Source: Strongylocentrotus droebachiensis
Lineage: Eukaryota; Echinodermata; Echinoidea; Camarodonta; Strongylocentrotidae
Direction of reading: 5' to 3'
Length of the DNA: 64,000 bases
NCBI GenBank assembly: GCA_035222895.1
Contig: JAVYIG010000035.1
Span: 558,001 to 622,000, forward strand
The first letter of the stretch is position 1; each line of letters opens with the position of its first letter. The notes beneath the pieces are model-generated. The model had not been told where the DNA came from. It was given only the letters and a program-made list of their open reading frames with translations, and made no database searches. This document shows positions 33,701-41,612 of the stretch, in pieces. A program made the position numbers and the translations under genes.

Positions 33701-36700
33701 TAAAATACTTGAATTTTTGCTCTTGGATCTATTTCATTATAAGGCTACAGATGGCTCTCCATAATTTTTAAGTCCAACTTATAGTTAAGTTCGACTTAGA
33801 ATATTTGTGAAACACCCCCACAGGAAATTTAGAAGATGGTGGTAATCACCTGCATGCCTGGCAGAAGGGATGAGTCTTTGTTCACTTGATCCATGGCCCA
33901 CAGCATAGCTTCAGCTTGATCAATACCCGGATGATGGCTCAAAGTTGCACAATCTATTACCAGGACAACGCAAGAAATGATAGAATCATGAGAGAAAGAG
34001 AGAGAGAGAATACTGATCAGTCTAAAACATCCTATTCCACACTTTTATTAGTAATGATCTTATATTACTTCATTGATCTTTTTAAAAACGTGATCCGTGG
34101 CCCATAGCAGAACTTCAGCTTGATCCCGGCTAGAATGCTCCCCAGGGAGTGGAGATTGTGCACACAGTGTGTGCGGGCAAGCACTGAATCCAATGACCGG
34201 GGTAATAGTATATTTGTAAAGCGCTTAGAGACATTTGTATTAAGCGCTATATGAAAATTAAATATTATTATTATTATTATCTTTACCAGGATGACGGCTC
34301 AAAGTTGCACAATATGTTACCATGACAACATAAAATGTTACAGAATCACTAAAGAAAATAAAATGATGATCAATCTAAATTCACCTTGTATTTATTATAA
34401 TGATCCTTTTCGGCTAAACAATGCCCTTCTGTATTTCATAACACAACCTAGCTTAAGAATTGTCTCCTCTGAAATTGGCCGATGCATTTCAAATAAGAAT
34501 GTCATAGAAATTTGTCATCAATGATTTAATCAATTATATTTTGCTAGCAACATGAATTTAAAAAACTTAATGCTTAATGTTAGTGCTCTGAATTTGAAAA
34601 TGTGCTTTCAACGATAGGTAAGTAATGACTAGCTAGACAGATTCAATAATTAACTTGTGATTTTAAAAAAATACATAAGGAGGGAATTTAAAAAAACATG
34701 TGTGATTTTTTTCAATTTCATCATAAAAAAGACCTGAAGTATTAGCCAAATATACCTGACTCATGAACAGGGAAGATTCCAGCTAGGTTGAGAATATCGT
34801 AGTGGTCATAGACCACGACGCATGAGTCACTGCTACATGACGATGTCGGTGGCGTATTCGTAACACCAGTCCGCAGATAGAACTCAATTTCGTTCTCATT
34901 CACCATCAATGTGCCTGGTCCCATCCACTGACCAACCTATCACAAAGCAAAGAATGGAATGTAATCTGATGATGAATCAATGTCTAGACATTTTTTTAAA
35001 CATTTAATACGAATAGCTTTGGATAGAGGGAACTTTATCATCGATTTTGTTAGAAGCAGAGGAACTATAGGAATGCGGTTATTAGAAAAAGAAAAAAGCA
35101 GAATAAAAACGTTTAATATATAGCCGGTTCTTATAGCTATTCAAGAATAGAATATTTAGTAGGTAATATATAACATAATATGAAAGGGTGGGCAACAGGA
35201 TGATTCGATTGATCAACAGATTTCTATTTTGAAAGAAAACGCCGGTTAATTATGACATATTTATCCCTTTTTCAAGTCAATAGTAATCCGGATTGATTAC
35301 CACATTATTGGGGAGCACGGTGTCTTCCTTAAAGTAAACTTCCTTCATTAAAGAGAAGATTTCAAATTACAGATAACCTTAAAAACCTAAACAGACCCTA
35401 AACAGATGCCATAGCTTTCGAAAATGAAAAATACAATATATATCTTACTCTTAGTGTAAAATAATGAAAACTGTTTCTAGTATACCTTCTTGACTGTCAA
35501 GGTGGCGCCCTCAGTCTGCAGCTGTCTTATCTCGAAGGCGGGAACGGCAGGATCGCCATTACCATCGAACGCAATCCTCCTTCCGGACACGCCGGTAAAA
35601 TCTGCAGTCTTCACGTACATCTCCACGAATTCAACAGAGCCCATCGCCTTCATGGCGTCGCAGATACCAGGAGCGGAGGAGCCGCACTTGTCCGAGTGCG
35701 CTCGTCGCAGGGCATCCACGTAGACATGGGTGGCATCAATGACGGATGGTACATAGGTCATGGGTTTGTCGCTGGTGGTGGTTATGTTGTTCTTCATCAG
35801 GTAGTGCTGTTGAGACATGAATTGAAAATGATATATCATCAGAGTTTAAACAAAAAGGAACATTTCGTTCTTTAACATCTATAGAAAAAGGTATTTCTAA
35901 ATCTTCACTAACGGTATAGTTTAAGCTCATTAGTATTCTTTCCTTCAGAAATTGAAAATGAAAGATGGCCTAAATGAAGATTCCAGGTGATTGTTACCAT
36001 GGTGCAAAAAAGATATTCGTCCAAGTTCAACATTTTATGTCATAAGGACTTTGAGAATCATATGGGGCAATCGTATGGAACATATTCATATTCTTTCTGT
36101 ACGGTATCTTTATTCTGGTAATTTCCCATACATATTATATACCTTATGTTTTTTTTTATGGAAACACTAATTGCAGAGATCCTGTTATAACAAAACAGCA
36201 AAATGAAAAGTTGTAAATATTCTGTCTTTCAATATTTAACAAACCACAAAGATCCTGACCACCCTCACACACATACACAAAAAGTTGGTTGAGTTAAACA
36301 GGAATAGATTAAATGCATATTCAATATTCACCTGTACGTCAGCATTGTAGAATTCTCCTGCTGCGATGCTGAAGAAGCCTTTAGCTGACATCATATCAGA
36401 GGGGATGTCGTAGTCGCATCCGACGATCTGGAGATCCAAAGCAGGGCCTCCTCGAGACTGGATGGCCAAGAGTAGGTTGGCCAAATCAGAGGAAGACCCC
36501 CAGAATGCAACCACTGAAGGAAATCGAAGAGATAAATTAGACGATTTTGGTTTTTATGTTTATATATGATTTGATTTTATTTCGTTTGATTTGAATTGCT
36601 TTGATTGGATTTTATCTGATGGCAATTGATTTGATTTTGATTGAATGCAACCACTGAAGGAAGAGGAAGATATATATATATATATATATATTAGACAATT

Positions 36701-39700
36701 TAGGTTTGATTTTCGTATGATTTAATTTGATTTAACCTGGTTTGAATTGAATTGCTTTGGTGTGATTTTATCTGATTGCAATTACTTTAATTTGATTTCA
36801 TTTATTTCATGTCATATTTCATTTTGTTCTGTATGGTGGCCTCGTCGAAAACACTGCTCGTCCTAAGAACTGGTTCTTGTCAGTAAGTGCATTTCAGGAT
36901 GAATATAAGAAAAACACATGAGTGGAGCCACCATTATAGGGCGTTAATACTTTAACAAACTCAGCGTTAAGGCCCATTTCTAAACATACGAAAATTACTC
37001 TGCCTAAGAGAAAAAAATACCAATTTCCTAGGGTGAATAATATGTTTTCTGAATTCTGTTACAAACCATGATATATTCATTCAATACACTGAATAATGTA
37101 CAGATGATTTATTTTACAATGCAAGTAATCTGCTGCACCAGTCAACGTCTAACTATTTATAACGTGAACAACAAGGAGCACCCGGAATGGGATCATACCA
37201 TCTGACCCCCCAAAAAATAAAAAAATAATAATAATAACAATAATAAATAAAATCTTAATAACAAACTCCAAATCAAAATTCAATGAGTTATGATTGTTGT
37301 AATATGTTTAGCGGGAATATGATTTCTAGAATCCCGTCTGCCCTACCATGGCCCTATTTTAGCCACAAAAGCTTTAAATATCTATTTTTCTTCAAATTAA
37401 ATGCCGCGATCGCCCCCTCCCCAAACCGTCTGTGTATCTACATGACAAACCTGTTGCATCTTGGTTAGCGATGAGCTGTGAGACGACGAGATCATAATCA
37501 GCACCAGTCGATGGAATATTTATCGCTGAAGCCAGAGCAACACGACCTTTCGCTGCTTCCTTGAATGCTTCAGCGCCAGTCATTCCGTATGACCCTTCAC
37601 TGGAGACCAGATGAACGTAGGACCAGCTAAAACTATCGAAAAATTCCACCATCGCCTGTGAGATAACAAAGAGATATGTCAAGTTGATGGCTGCCCCAAT
37701 ATCGATAATGTCAATTGCAAAGGGCAGTGGCCTCTTTAATGAGCTAATGATGGCAGCTATGTATTAGCGTGTTGGGATTTTTCCATCTAAGCGCTAGCAT
37801 GAATATCAATAAGATCTAAACTCAAGGTACAGGCTAATTTCCATGAGGACCTTCATATTGTTCTAAGCGTATTTGATCATCATGATTGTGTAAATACCTC
37901 TGATTATCTTCAGTGCCATTGGTCTGGAGAGTTTGGCCGGTTCGAGTTGGGCACAATATGGCAAATACTGCTTTGTTGAGCAAGTACAACGCAATATAAT
38001 ACACGCTATAAAGTGACCAACTGAAGCCAAATTGTCAAAAATCTGTGTATAGGTTATATTCAGAACCATCCATACACAGAGTTTGGCCAACCCGGTTCGA
38101 GTTGGACACAATATGGCGAATACTGCTTTGTTGGGCAAGCACAAAACAAAATAATATACGCCATGTTGTGACCAAGTGAAACCAAGTTGGCCAAACTCTG
38201 TATATAGATGGCTCTGGTTATATTCAGATGATGGCGCCACCTACCTGTGCTTGGACACTGTCAGATGCCACAGTGCGGAAGAACAGCCCATGTTCAGTCT
38301 TATCACTGAGTGACGGGGAGGTTGCAGAATGGCTGATCGTAGGGACCTCGGCACTGGACAGTATCGGAGACACTGCTGCAGCCTCGCCGCTTGTGTACGG
38401 CCCAATCAAACCTGGTAAAAATTAAAGGGTTATTAAAGGTAAAGACCAGTAATGGTCATGCGATTGCATTGTGAAAGAAACGTTGTGGAATCGATCAGAA
38501 AAGGTTGATCATCTAGCATCTAGCATCTGCAAGGTTCTGGAATCATCAAAATGATAAGAAATTTGGCCCATTCTTCGTAATGTTACAAGCACTATACACA
38601 GAAAGATGTATATGGGACTACCCTATCTCTCTCACACGACCATGAGAGAAATAAATTTACCAAATATATGAATTAGTAGGCGGTTTCCCGGCAAATTTTG
38701 TATCATCATGTATTAGTCAAAACATATTCTTTCACATGATTGGTAATGAGAGCTTCCATTTCATTTTTTGAAATTGGGGCGTTACCAATACTGGTCTTTA
38801 CCTTCAAGACAATAATTGTAAATATGTAAGGCAGTGTTTAGGAAAGGGTTTGGGTAATGATTTGCAGTATTGTAGTCTGTAATAGATATTAAAAAACACC
38901 AAATATATTGATTATTACCCAGATAGATATTTTTGAAGAAAGAAGTAAATAATTATAGTGAAAAAATTGCATTTGGAAACCGTAAACAAGATGAAACGCA
39001 ACAAAAAGTATTTGTAATCACCAAAAAATAATAACATTTTAGAAGAGAGTGTGTAATAAACAATTTCCGAGTCGTGACGAAGTGTTGACGATAGTCACCG
39101 GGTTTACTGGATGTCGAGTGAATAGTTTGTATAGTGTTACAATAACAAATAGTACTTTTAATGAGGTAGACAGCTTTAGGGACACACCCGTTATTGGAGG
39201 ACAATGCATGTCCTCTGGTAACGAGACAAGTTACGCATGAGTGGGCACACGTGACATTTGAAGTCTGAGCGATTTCTCTGATTTGACTAATTGCACCATC
39301 TCAAAGACTTAGGAAAAATCAACATAAGGGCGATTGAGTATCCCGTCTTCCGGATGGTGACGTTAAAAGTCGGATGGTGACGTTAAAAGTCGGATGGTGA
39401 CGTTAAAAGTCGGTCCCCAGACGTAAATAATCATATATGATTGGTACACGTCTGTAAAAACCCAATTACACACACACACACACACACACACGGTTGTATA
39501 TAAATTATGTATTAGTTTTCTGTTAACTCAACAGTTCATCAATACTTGTATCTTGAAAAGCCAATTTTATTTATGTTCAAATGAAAATCAATAAAATCCC
39601 TGTGTAGGGAAAAAATATGGAGGAAAAAAAGATTATGTACAGATTACGTAATAAGCCAGAGTGGCGTTCTTCACTAGATGACGCACAAGGCCATTGAAGT

Positions 39701-40689
39701 GAGTGTTATATGGTTGAATTCTTGAAAGTCTTTATGACCACATTCAATTTATTTCTTTTAAAATCATATGAAATTCTAACTGGATATATAGTGGAAAATA
39801 TTATCTCTTAATTCGTTATGTCTAATATAATATGGTACTAACCTGGCCTATAGGGAGAGTCAAGGCAAGGATATACCCCCTGTGCTGTAGTGTTGATTTG
39901 GTTCACAATCTGAGCTGTATAGTATGTGACGTCAGCGACCGCCCGCTCAGCAATCTTGCATGATTCATAACGCTCCAAACCTGATCATACGAAAAAATGT
40001 CCAATTATTTTTGTTTGTTTGTTTGTTTATGTTTAGATCACCAATACGAAGTTATTGTTTAAATATGAATATGAATATATAAGTCCTCGAGTTATGTATT
40101 CTAATCGTCATCATTTCGTTTTCATTCTTACCCTTTTCTTCTTCCTCCTCTTCTTTTTCTCCTTTCTTTGTCTTCTCTCCTCTTTTCTTCTCCTTCTTCT
40201 CCTCCTTCTTCTTCCTCCTTCTCCTCCTCCTCTTCTTCTTTCCCTCTTCATTCTAATTCTTCTTCCACGTATCCTCCTTGTTTTCCTCATTACTATACTT
40301 CTTATTTTTAAGCTTTATATTAATATTTATGCACTTATTGATTTGTTAATTATGTTTATTGACCTGTCTATTTTCTCTATCACAATTATAATTCTTTTTT
40401 CTTTTTTTTTAATTCATAATTTGTTACCGATGTCAAAATCCGGCGCTTCCATCCCAGAGGGCAGGGCTACAAGAGCCGCCTTGATCACTTCGTATATCTC
40501 CTGATTCTTCATAGGGAGAGTACAGGTCGTTCCGTCAGTCGAACCGTAAAAACTCTGCATGACTCCGACAATGACGTCGGCACCTGATGTCTGGTACTCG
40601 TCGACAACCCGTCCGCGGCATTGCTGCGCATGCGTAGCAGACGCCACGGTCAGTACCGTGACGAGGATGAGGACAGCCCTGGCCGTCAT
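21291..40689 (-). CDS. Class C GPCR with three tandem Venus-flytrap ligand-binding domains (22 exons, 1742 aa)
   Basis: A plasma-membrane receptor of the metabotropic glutamate/GABA-B class. Twenty-two exons join with matching phases; summed coding length is 5229 nt, divisible by three. Order: signal peptide (about 1-21), flytrap 1 (about 22-450), Cys-pair linker (Cys 459, 464), flytrap 2 (about 465-915), Cys linker (924, 928, 931), flytrap 3 (about 940-1415), Cys-pair linker (1424, 1431), seven helices (about 1450-1710), short acidic tail ending NQTPL. The nine-cysteine domain of mGluRs is absent, as in GABA-B receptors. Helix 3 starts with the conserved Cys of ACGVQRW, extracellular loop 2 holds KAGC, and helix 7 ends IVPKM. 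Flytrap 1 keeps the mGluR glycine/amino-acid contacts by eye (SGEAA, SATSP, SDS, EGSYG). Only exon 1 has a signal peptide and only exon 21 has helices, so this reads as one gene. Ligand unknown. Confidence 0.88.
21756..22776 (-). CDS. Receptor exon 21: linker and all seven transmembrane helices
   Basis: Acceptor 'catctccacag', donor 'gtatat'; 1021 nt, phase 0 to 1. Starts IGEWISGELT (end of flytrap 3), a Cys pair ECPSALSEC, then seven hydrophobic helices from SIIVLIVTAIVGF to IFLCNIVPKM, and an acidic tail. Intracellular loop 1 and helix 2 (SSNPFLMTMLAVGIIL) are closer to GABA-B than to mGluR receptors by eye. The opposite strand is open for 288 codons, which is a shadow. Confidence 0.95.
23410..23648 (-). 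CDS. Receptor exon 20, flytrap 3
   Basis: Acceptor 'cctttccag', donor 'gtaaga'; phase 1 to 0. Encodes LCPEFFEASWHDLLYAV and VYVFEGAGRRPFWFEN, the last part of the C-terminal lobe. Confidence 0.9.
24186..24392 (-). CDS. Receptor exon 19, flytrap 3
   Basis: Acceptor 'cccattttag', donor 'gtaggc'; phase 1 to 1. Encodes ETNENHWLRNYVTDEF, a Cys pair, then TLINAVHAIAQAAHN; parallels exons 6 and 13. Confidence 0.92.
25147..25353 (-). CDS. Receptor exon 18, flytrap 3
   Basis: Acceptor 'ccttctctcag', donor 'gtgagt'; phase 1 to 1. Encodes ITWIGSDKWFTDPDV, matching mGluR 'GSDGW.D', then GLESVARGAIVV. Confidence 0.93.
25890..26042 (-). CDS. Receptor exon 17, flytrap 3
   Basis: Acceptor 'tacaccatag', donor 'gtaaga'; phase 1 to 1. 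Encodes GNESFNNAAMAGGICV and YGITVVVAFVE. Confidence 0.9.
26880..27085 (-). mobile_element. SINE with pol III box B, an SRP-RNA-like patch and a (CA)n tail
   Basis: On the minus strand: 'gtggcgtgcgcctgtagtcc' then 'agcta' (very like the 5' domain of 7SL/SRP RNA), then 'ggttcgaaact' (box B), a 'gtgacgtttaaaggtcggtc' block, and a (CA)n tail. It lies in the intron between receptor exons 16 and 17. A second copy of the 3' half is at 39343-39491. Confidence 0.6.
27321..27501 (-). CDS. Receptor exon 16, flytrap 3
   Basis: Acceptor 'ccgtttcctag', donor 'gttaga'; phase 0 to 1. Encodes IGFTPASPSVFSDEGPYP and WHHVIFVYSHSYYG. No start codon in the frame, so it is missed by open-frame searches. Confidence 0.9.
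27543..27695 (-). mobile_element. Dispersed SINE-like repeat, copy 2
   Basis: The reverse strand shows 'atgctccccagggagtggag', 'gtgtgcgggcaag', 'aatgaccgggttaata' and 'agcgctatataaaaac'. A (CT)n tract follows at 27725-27795. Confidence 0.75.
28183..28431 (-). CDS. Receptor exon 15, flytrap 3
   Basis: Acceptor 'tgaatcatag', donor 'gtaagt'; 83 codons, phase 0. Encodes HALEEINNSSLILPDLKLG, IVDSCGQ and LGVLGPVREYLQ. Confidence 0.92.
28893..29138 (-). CDS. Receptor exon 14: end of flytrap 2, linker, start of flytrap 3
   Basis: Acceptor 'tattatccag', donor 'gtaaaa'; 82 codons, phase 0. Starts LATYEDDTGLVTV (last strand), then a cysteine linker SCRGACYEC, then FDVTAVLWLSEEGEG, the first strand of flytrap 3. 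Same plan as exon 7. Confidence 0.9.
29493..29788 (-). CDS. Receptor exon 13, flytrap 2
   Basis: Acceptor 'tttctctccag', donor 'gtaagg'; phase 1 to 0. Encodes VINAVYVFAHALTNLH, SDGLCDAM and VSFDENGDAPSAF; parallels exon 6 of flytrap 1. Confidence 0.93.
30401..30604 (-). CDS. Receptor exon 12, flytrap 2 (NTWFAEYW)
   Basis: Acceptor probably 'tttggcgaag', donor 'gtgtgt'; phase 1 to 1. Encodes VDDFVDHFISLTP and NTWFAEYWMNKFQC, matching mGluR 'NPWF.EFW...F.C'. The 5' edge is somewhat uncertain. Confidence 0.82.
31042..31285 (-). CDS. Receptor exon 11, flytrap 2
   Basis: Acceptor 'gtcccttctag', donor 'gtatga'; phase 0 to 1. Encodes AVDRLLAKPSADIVVTFAS and the following helix. Confidence 0.88.
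31931..32152 (-). CDS. Receptor exon 10, flytrap 2
   Basis: Acceptor 'tatgttcacag', donor 'gtaagt'; 74 codons. Encodes LGVPQVSDSARLPALSN and YPYFSRLVAPSCAMVSA. The mGluR ligand contacts Thr188 and Asp208 are not kept here. Confidence 0.9.
32388..32575 (-). mobile_element. Dispersed SINE-like repeat, copy 3, with (ATT)n tail
   Basis: Same blocks as copies 2 and 4 in reverse, with an (AAT)n run at about 32390-32413. Between the tail and the 'ccggggtaata' block lies extra sequence not seen in the other copies. Confidence 0.7.
32828..33031 (-). CDS. Receptor exon 9, flytrap 2
   Basis: Acceptor 'ttgctttcag', donor 'gtatcg'; 68 codons, phase 0. Encodes LRPMLGESCSSPDQAA and YEYMAGVISRVDDEE, in the place of the mGluR 'D.C......A' and 'VIG..SS' segments. 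Confidence 0.88.
33510..33818. mobile_element. ~309 bp fold-back MITE
   Basis: The left arm 'ggggtgtttcacacagattc' then 'taagttgaactta' is mirrored by 'cttagaatatttgtgaaacacccc'. Arms of about 50 bp also pair around 'ggacttaa'/'ttaagtcc'. No clear target duplication. Confidence 0.75.
33850..33914 (-). CDS. Receptor exon 8, flytrap 2 (EAMLWAMDQVN)
   Basis: Encodes AEAMLWAMDQVNKDSSLLPG, matching the mGluR 'EAM...LD.IN.d..LLP' helix. Donor 'gtgatt'. The acceptor chosen ('attgatcaag') keeps frame but is weak, and upstream codons GIDQ also look homologous to the mGluR 'GIQR'. The true 5' edge may therefore differ, perhaps with an undetected micro-exon. Confidence 0.72.
34091..34345 (-). pseudogene. 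Decayed duplicate of receptor exon 8, split by a SINE-like insertion
   Basis: 34091-34124 repeats 33887-33920 (offset 204) and would encode AEVLLWATDHV, where the live exon has AEAMLWAMDQV. The duplicate continues at about 34285-34345 ('ggatgacggctcaaagttgc' against 'ggatgatggctcaaagttgc'). The gap between the two parts is filled by the repeat at 34126-34284. No donor is kept. Confidence 0.8.
34126..34284 (+). mobile_element. Dispersed SINE-like repeat, copy 4, with (ATT)n tail
   Basis: 'aatgctccccagggagtgga', 'tgtgtgcgggcaagcactga', 'tgaccggggtaata', 'agcgcttagagac' and 'ttaagcgctatat', then (TTA)n. It sits inside the duplicated exon copy, so it inserted after that duplication. Confidence 0.8.
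34756..34936 (-). CDS. Receptor exon 7: end of flytrap 1, linker, start of flytrap 2
   Basis: Acceptor 'ttgtgatag', donor 'gtatat'; phase 0 to 1. Starts VGQWMGPGTL (last strand of flytrap 1), then a Cys-pair linker SCSSDSC, then YDILNLAGIFPVHES, the canonical first strand of a class C flytrap. One exon bridges two modules. Confidence 0.9.
35486..35806 (-). CDS. Receptor exon 6, flytrap 1
   Basis: Acceptor 'atgtctcaacag', donor 'gtatac'; 107 codons, phase 0. Encodes VIDATHVYVDALRRAH and FTGVSGRRIAFDGNGDP, the C-terminal lobe signature (FDxNGD). Confidence 0.93.
36332..36513 (-). CDS. Receptor exon 5, flytrap 1
   Basis: Acceptor 'gatttccttcag', donor 'gtgaat'; phase 1 to 0. Encodes VVAFWGSSSDLANLLLAI, then VGCDYD in the place of the mGluR 'GSDGW' strand. 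Confidence 0.9.
36503..36790. repeat. 140-bp tandem duplication covering the acceptor of receptor exon 5
   Basis: 'gaatgcaaccactgaaggaa' occurs at 36503 and again at 36643. On the minus strand the second copy holds an extra acceptor and the first bases of exon 5, with an (AT)n run nearby. Surrounding 'tgattt' repeats are imperfect. Confidence 0.8.
37451..37655 (-). CDS. Receptor exon 4, flytrap 1 (SEGSYG)
   Basis: Acceptor 'ttatctcacag', donor 'gtttgt'; phase 0 to 1. Encodes AMVEFFDSFSWSYVHLV and SSEGSYGMTG, aligned with the ligand-contact Tyr236 region of mGluR1. Confidence 0.92.
37924..38220. repeat. Two tandem hairpin-type repeats
   Basis: Both copies hold 'cggttcgagttgg' and 'cacaatatggc.aatactgctttgttg'. 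In the second, 'catacacagagtttggccaac' (about 38072) faces its inverse 'gttggccaaactctgtatat' (about 38186), forming a fold-back of about 140 bp. The first copy is diverged. Confidence 0.75.
38245..38411 (-). CDS. Receptor exon 3, flytrap 1 (GPYTSGEAA)
   Basis: Acceptor 'tttttaccag', donor 'gtaggt'; phase 1 to 0. Encodes GLIGPYTSGEAAAVSP, SHSATSPSLSDKT and FFRTVASDSVQAQ, the classic amino-acid-binding lobe. Confidence 0.92.
39343..39491 (+). repeat. SINE 3' half with a 20-bp unit amplified three times and (CA)n tail
   Basis: 'cggatggtgacgttaaaagt' occurs three times without change (39351-39410), then 'cggtccccagacgtaaataa' and (CA)n. The rest matches the minus-strand element at 26880-27085, where the block occurs once. 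Confidence 0.8.
39843..39980 (-). CDS. Receptor exon 2, flytrap 1
   Basis: Acceptor 'tgatcag', donor 'gttagt'; 138 nt, phase 1 to 1. Encodes LERYESCKIAERAVADV. No internal start codon, so it is easily missed. Confidence 0.85.
40130..40262. repeat. Pyrimidine (CTT/CTC) tract in receptor intron 1
   Basis: About 130 bp of almost uninterrupted pyrimidines. The 149-codon open frame over it is low complexity. Confidence 0.85.
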
Positions 40690-40700
40690 GATCTAAGAAT
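40428..40700 (-). CDS. Receptor exon 1: start codon, signal peptide, start of flytrap 1
   Basis: The ATG is at 40689-40687; coding runs to 40428 (262 nt). 40690-40700 is 5' UTR after a possible acceptor 'taattgcctag'. The N-terminus MTARAVLILVTVLTVASA is a typical signal peptide, then GADVIVGVM, the first strand of a flytrap. Donor 'gtaaca'. Confidence 0.88.
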
Positions 40701-40804
40701 CTAGGCAATTAGAAAATAGAATAGAAAGGAATATTCACTTTTATTTATTTGTATTCATTTATTTATCTATTGACTTTTTTTTAATTTATTTATTTATTGA
40801 TTTG

Positions 40805-40805
<1 letters not shown>

Positions 40806-40842
<37 letters not shown>

Positions 40843-40900
40843 TATTTATTTATTCATTTATTTATTCATTTATTTATTTATTTATTAAGCTTCATATAAT
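40806..40900. repeat. (GATT)n then (TTTA)n microsatellite
   Basis: Simple repeat just upstream of receptor exon 1, inside the probable first intron. Confidence 0.85.
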
Positions 40901-41331
40901 TTCTATCTACTCACTTTTTGCATGCTTACAAATTATCTGACAAATGAATCATTACACAATCTATACCTGACTAAAAGATGGGACAAATTTGGCCCCCAAA
41001 AAATTATCGAAGAGCTAAAACACCACGTCAATCAAATAGTTATGAAGTATAATTAGGGAATACATACGAAAATACAGAAATTGGAAAGGGGGCTTGTACA
41101 TTGTCATACGGTAAATATGGGGCTTGTTCCCCCTCCCCCCTCCCCCACCCCCCTCCAATAAAATTTGAATGGTGAACAAATTAAATAAAACGAAAAGAGA
41201 CCCCCCAAAAAGGGGATCTAAGGGAACAGCAGGATGCACAGTGAAAGGAACATAACACGACCCCTCCTACATCGTCCCCTCAGTCAATGCCTTGTTCTCG
41301 CATATTTTAGGCACCAAGGGCGGCCACTTCC

Positions 41332-41612
41332 CGGGGGGGGGGGTCACTCCTAACATGACTGGCGTCCAGAAAAAGCGTCGAAAGGGTGTCTTTGTCTTTG
41401 TCTATATACGGCGTTGTCGACGTTTTCCTTAAAAAGGGGTGTTTTTTTCAAGCACTGATCACCTTCAGGTACCTTCGGATTCTAAATGAGCGATACATAA
41501 TACATCATTGGGGTCATTTCAGAAAAGGTGCGATACGCCATTAGGGTCCATTTCAGAAGTAGATGGACACGGGTGGGTAGCACTTGTGTGTGAGAGTGAC
41601 CCCCTCCCCCGG
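41332..41612. mobile_element. 281 bp MITE with G-rich inverted ends
   Basis: The left end is a run of G followed by 'tcactc'; the right end is 'gagtgaccccctcccccgg'. 'gccacttcc' is repeated on both sides (41323-41331, 41613-41621), a 9-bp target duplication or 8 bp plus chance, as in hAT-type insertions. Confidence 0.78.
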
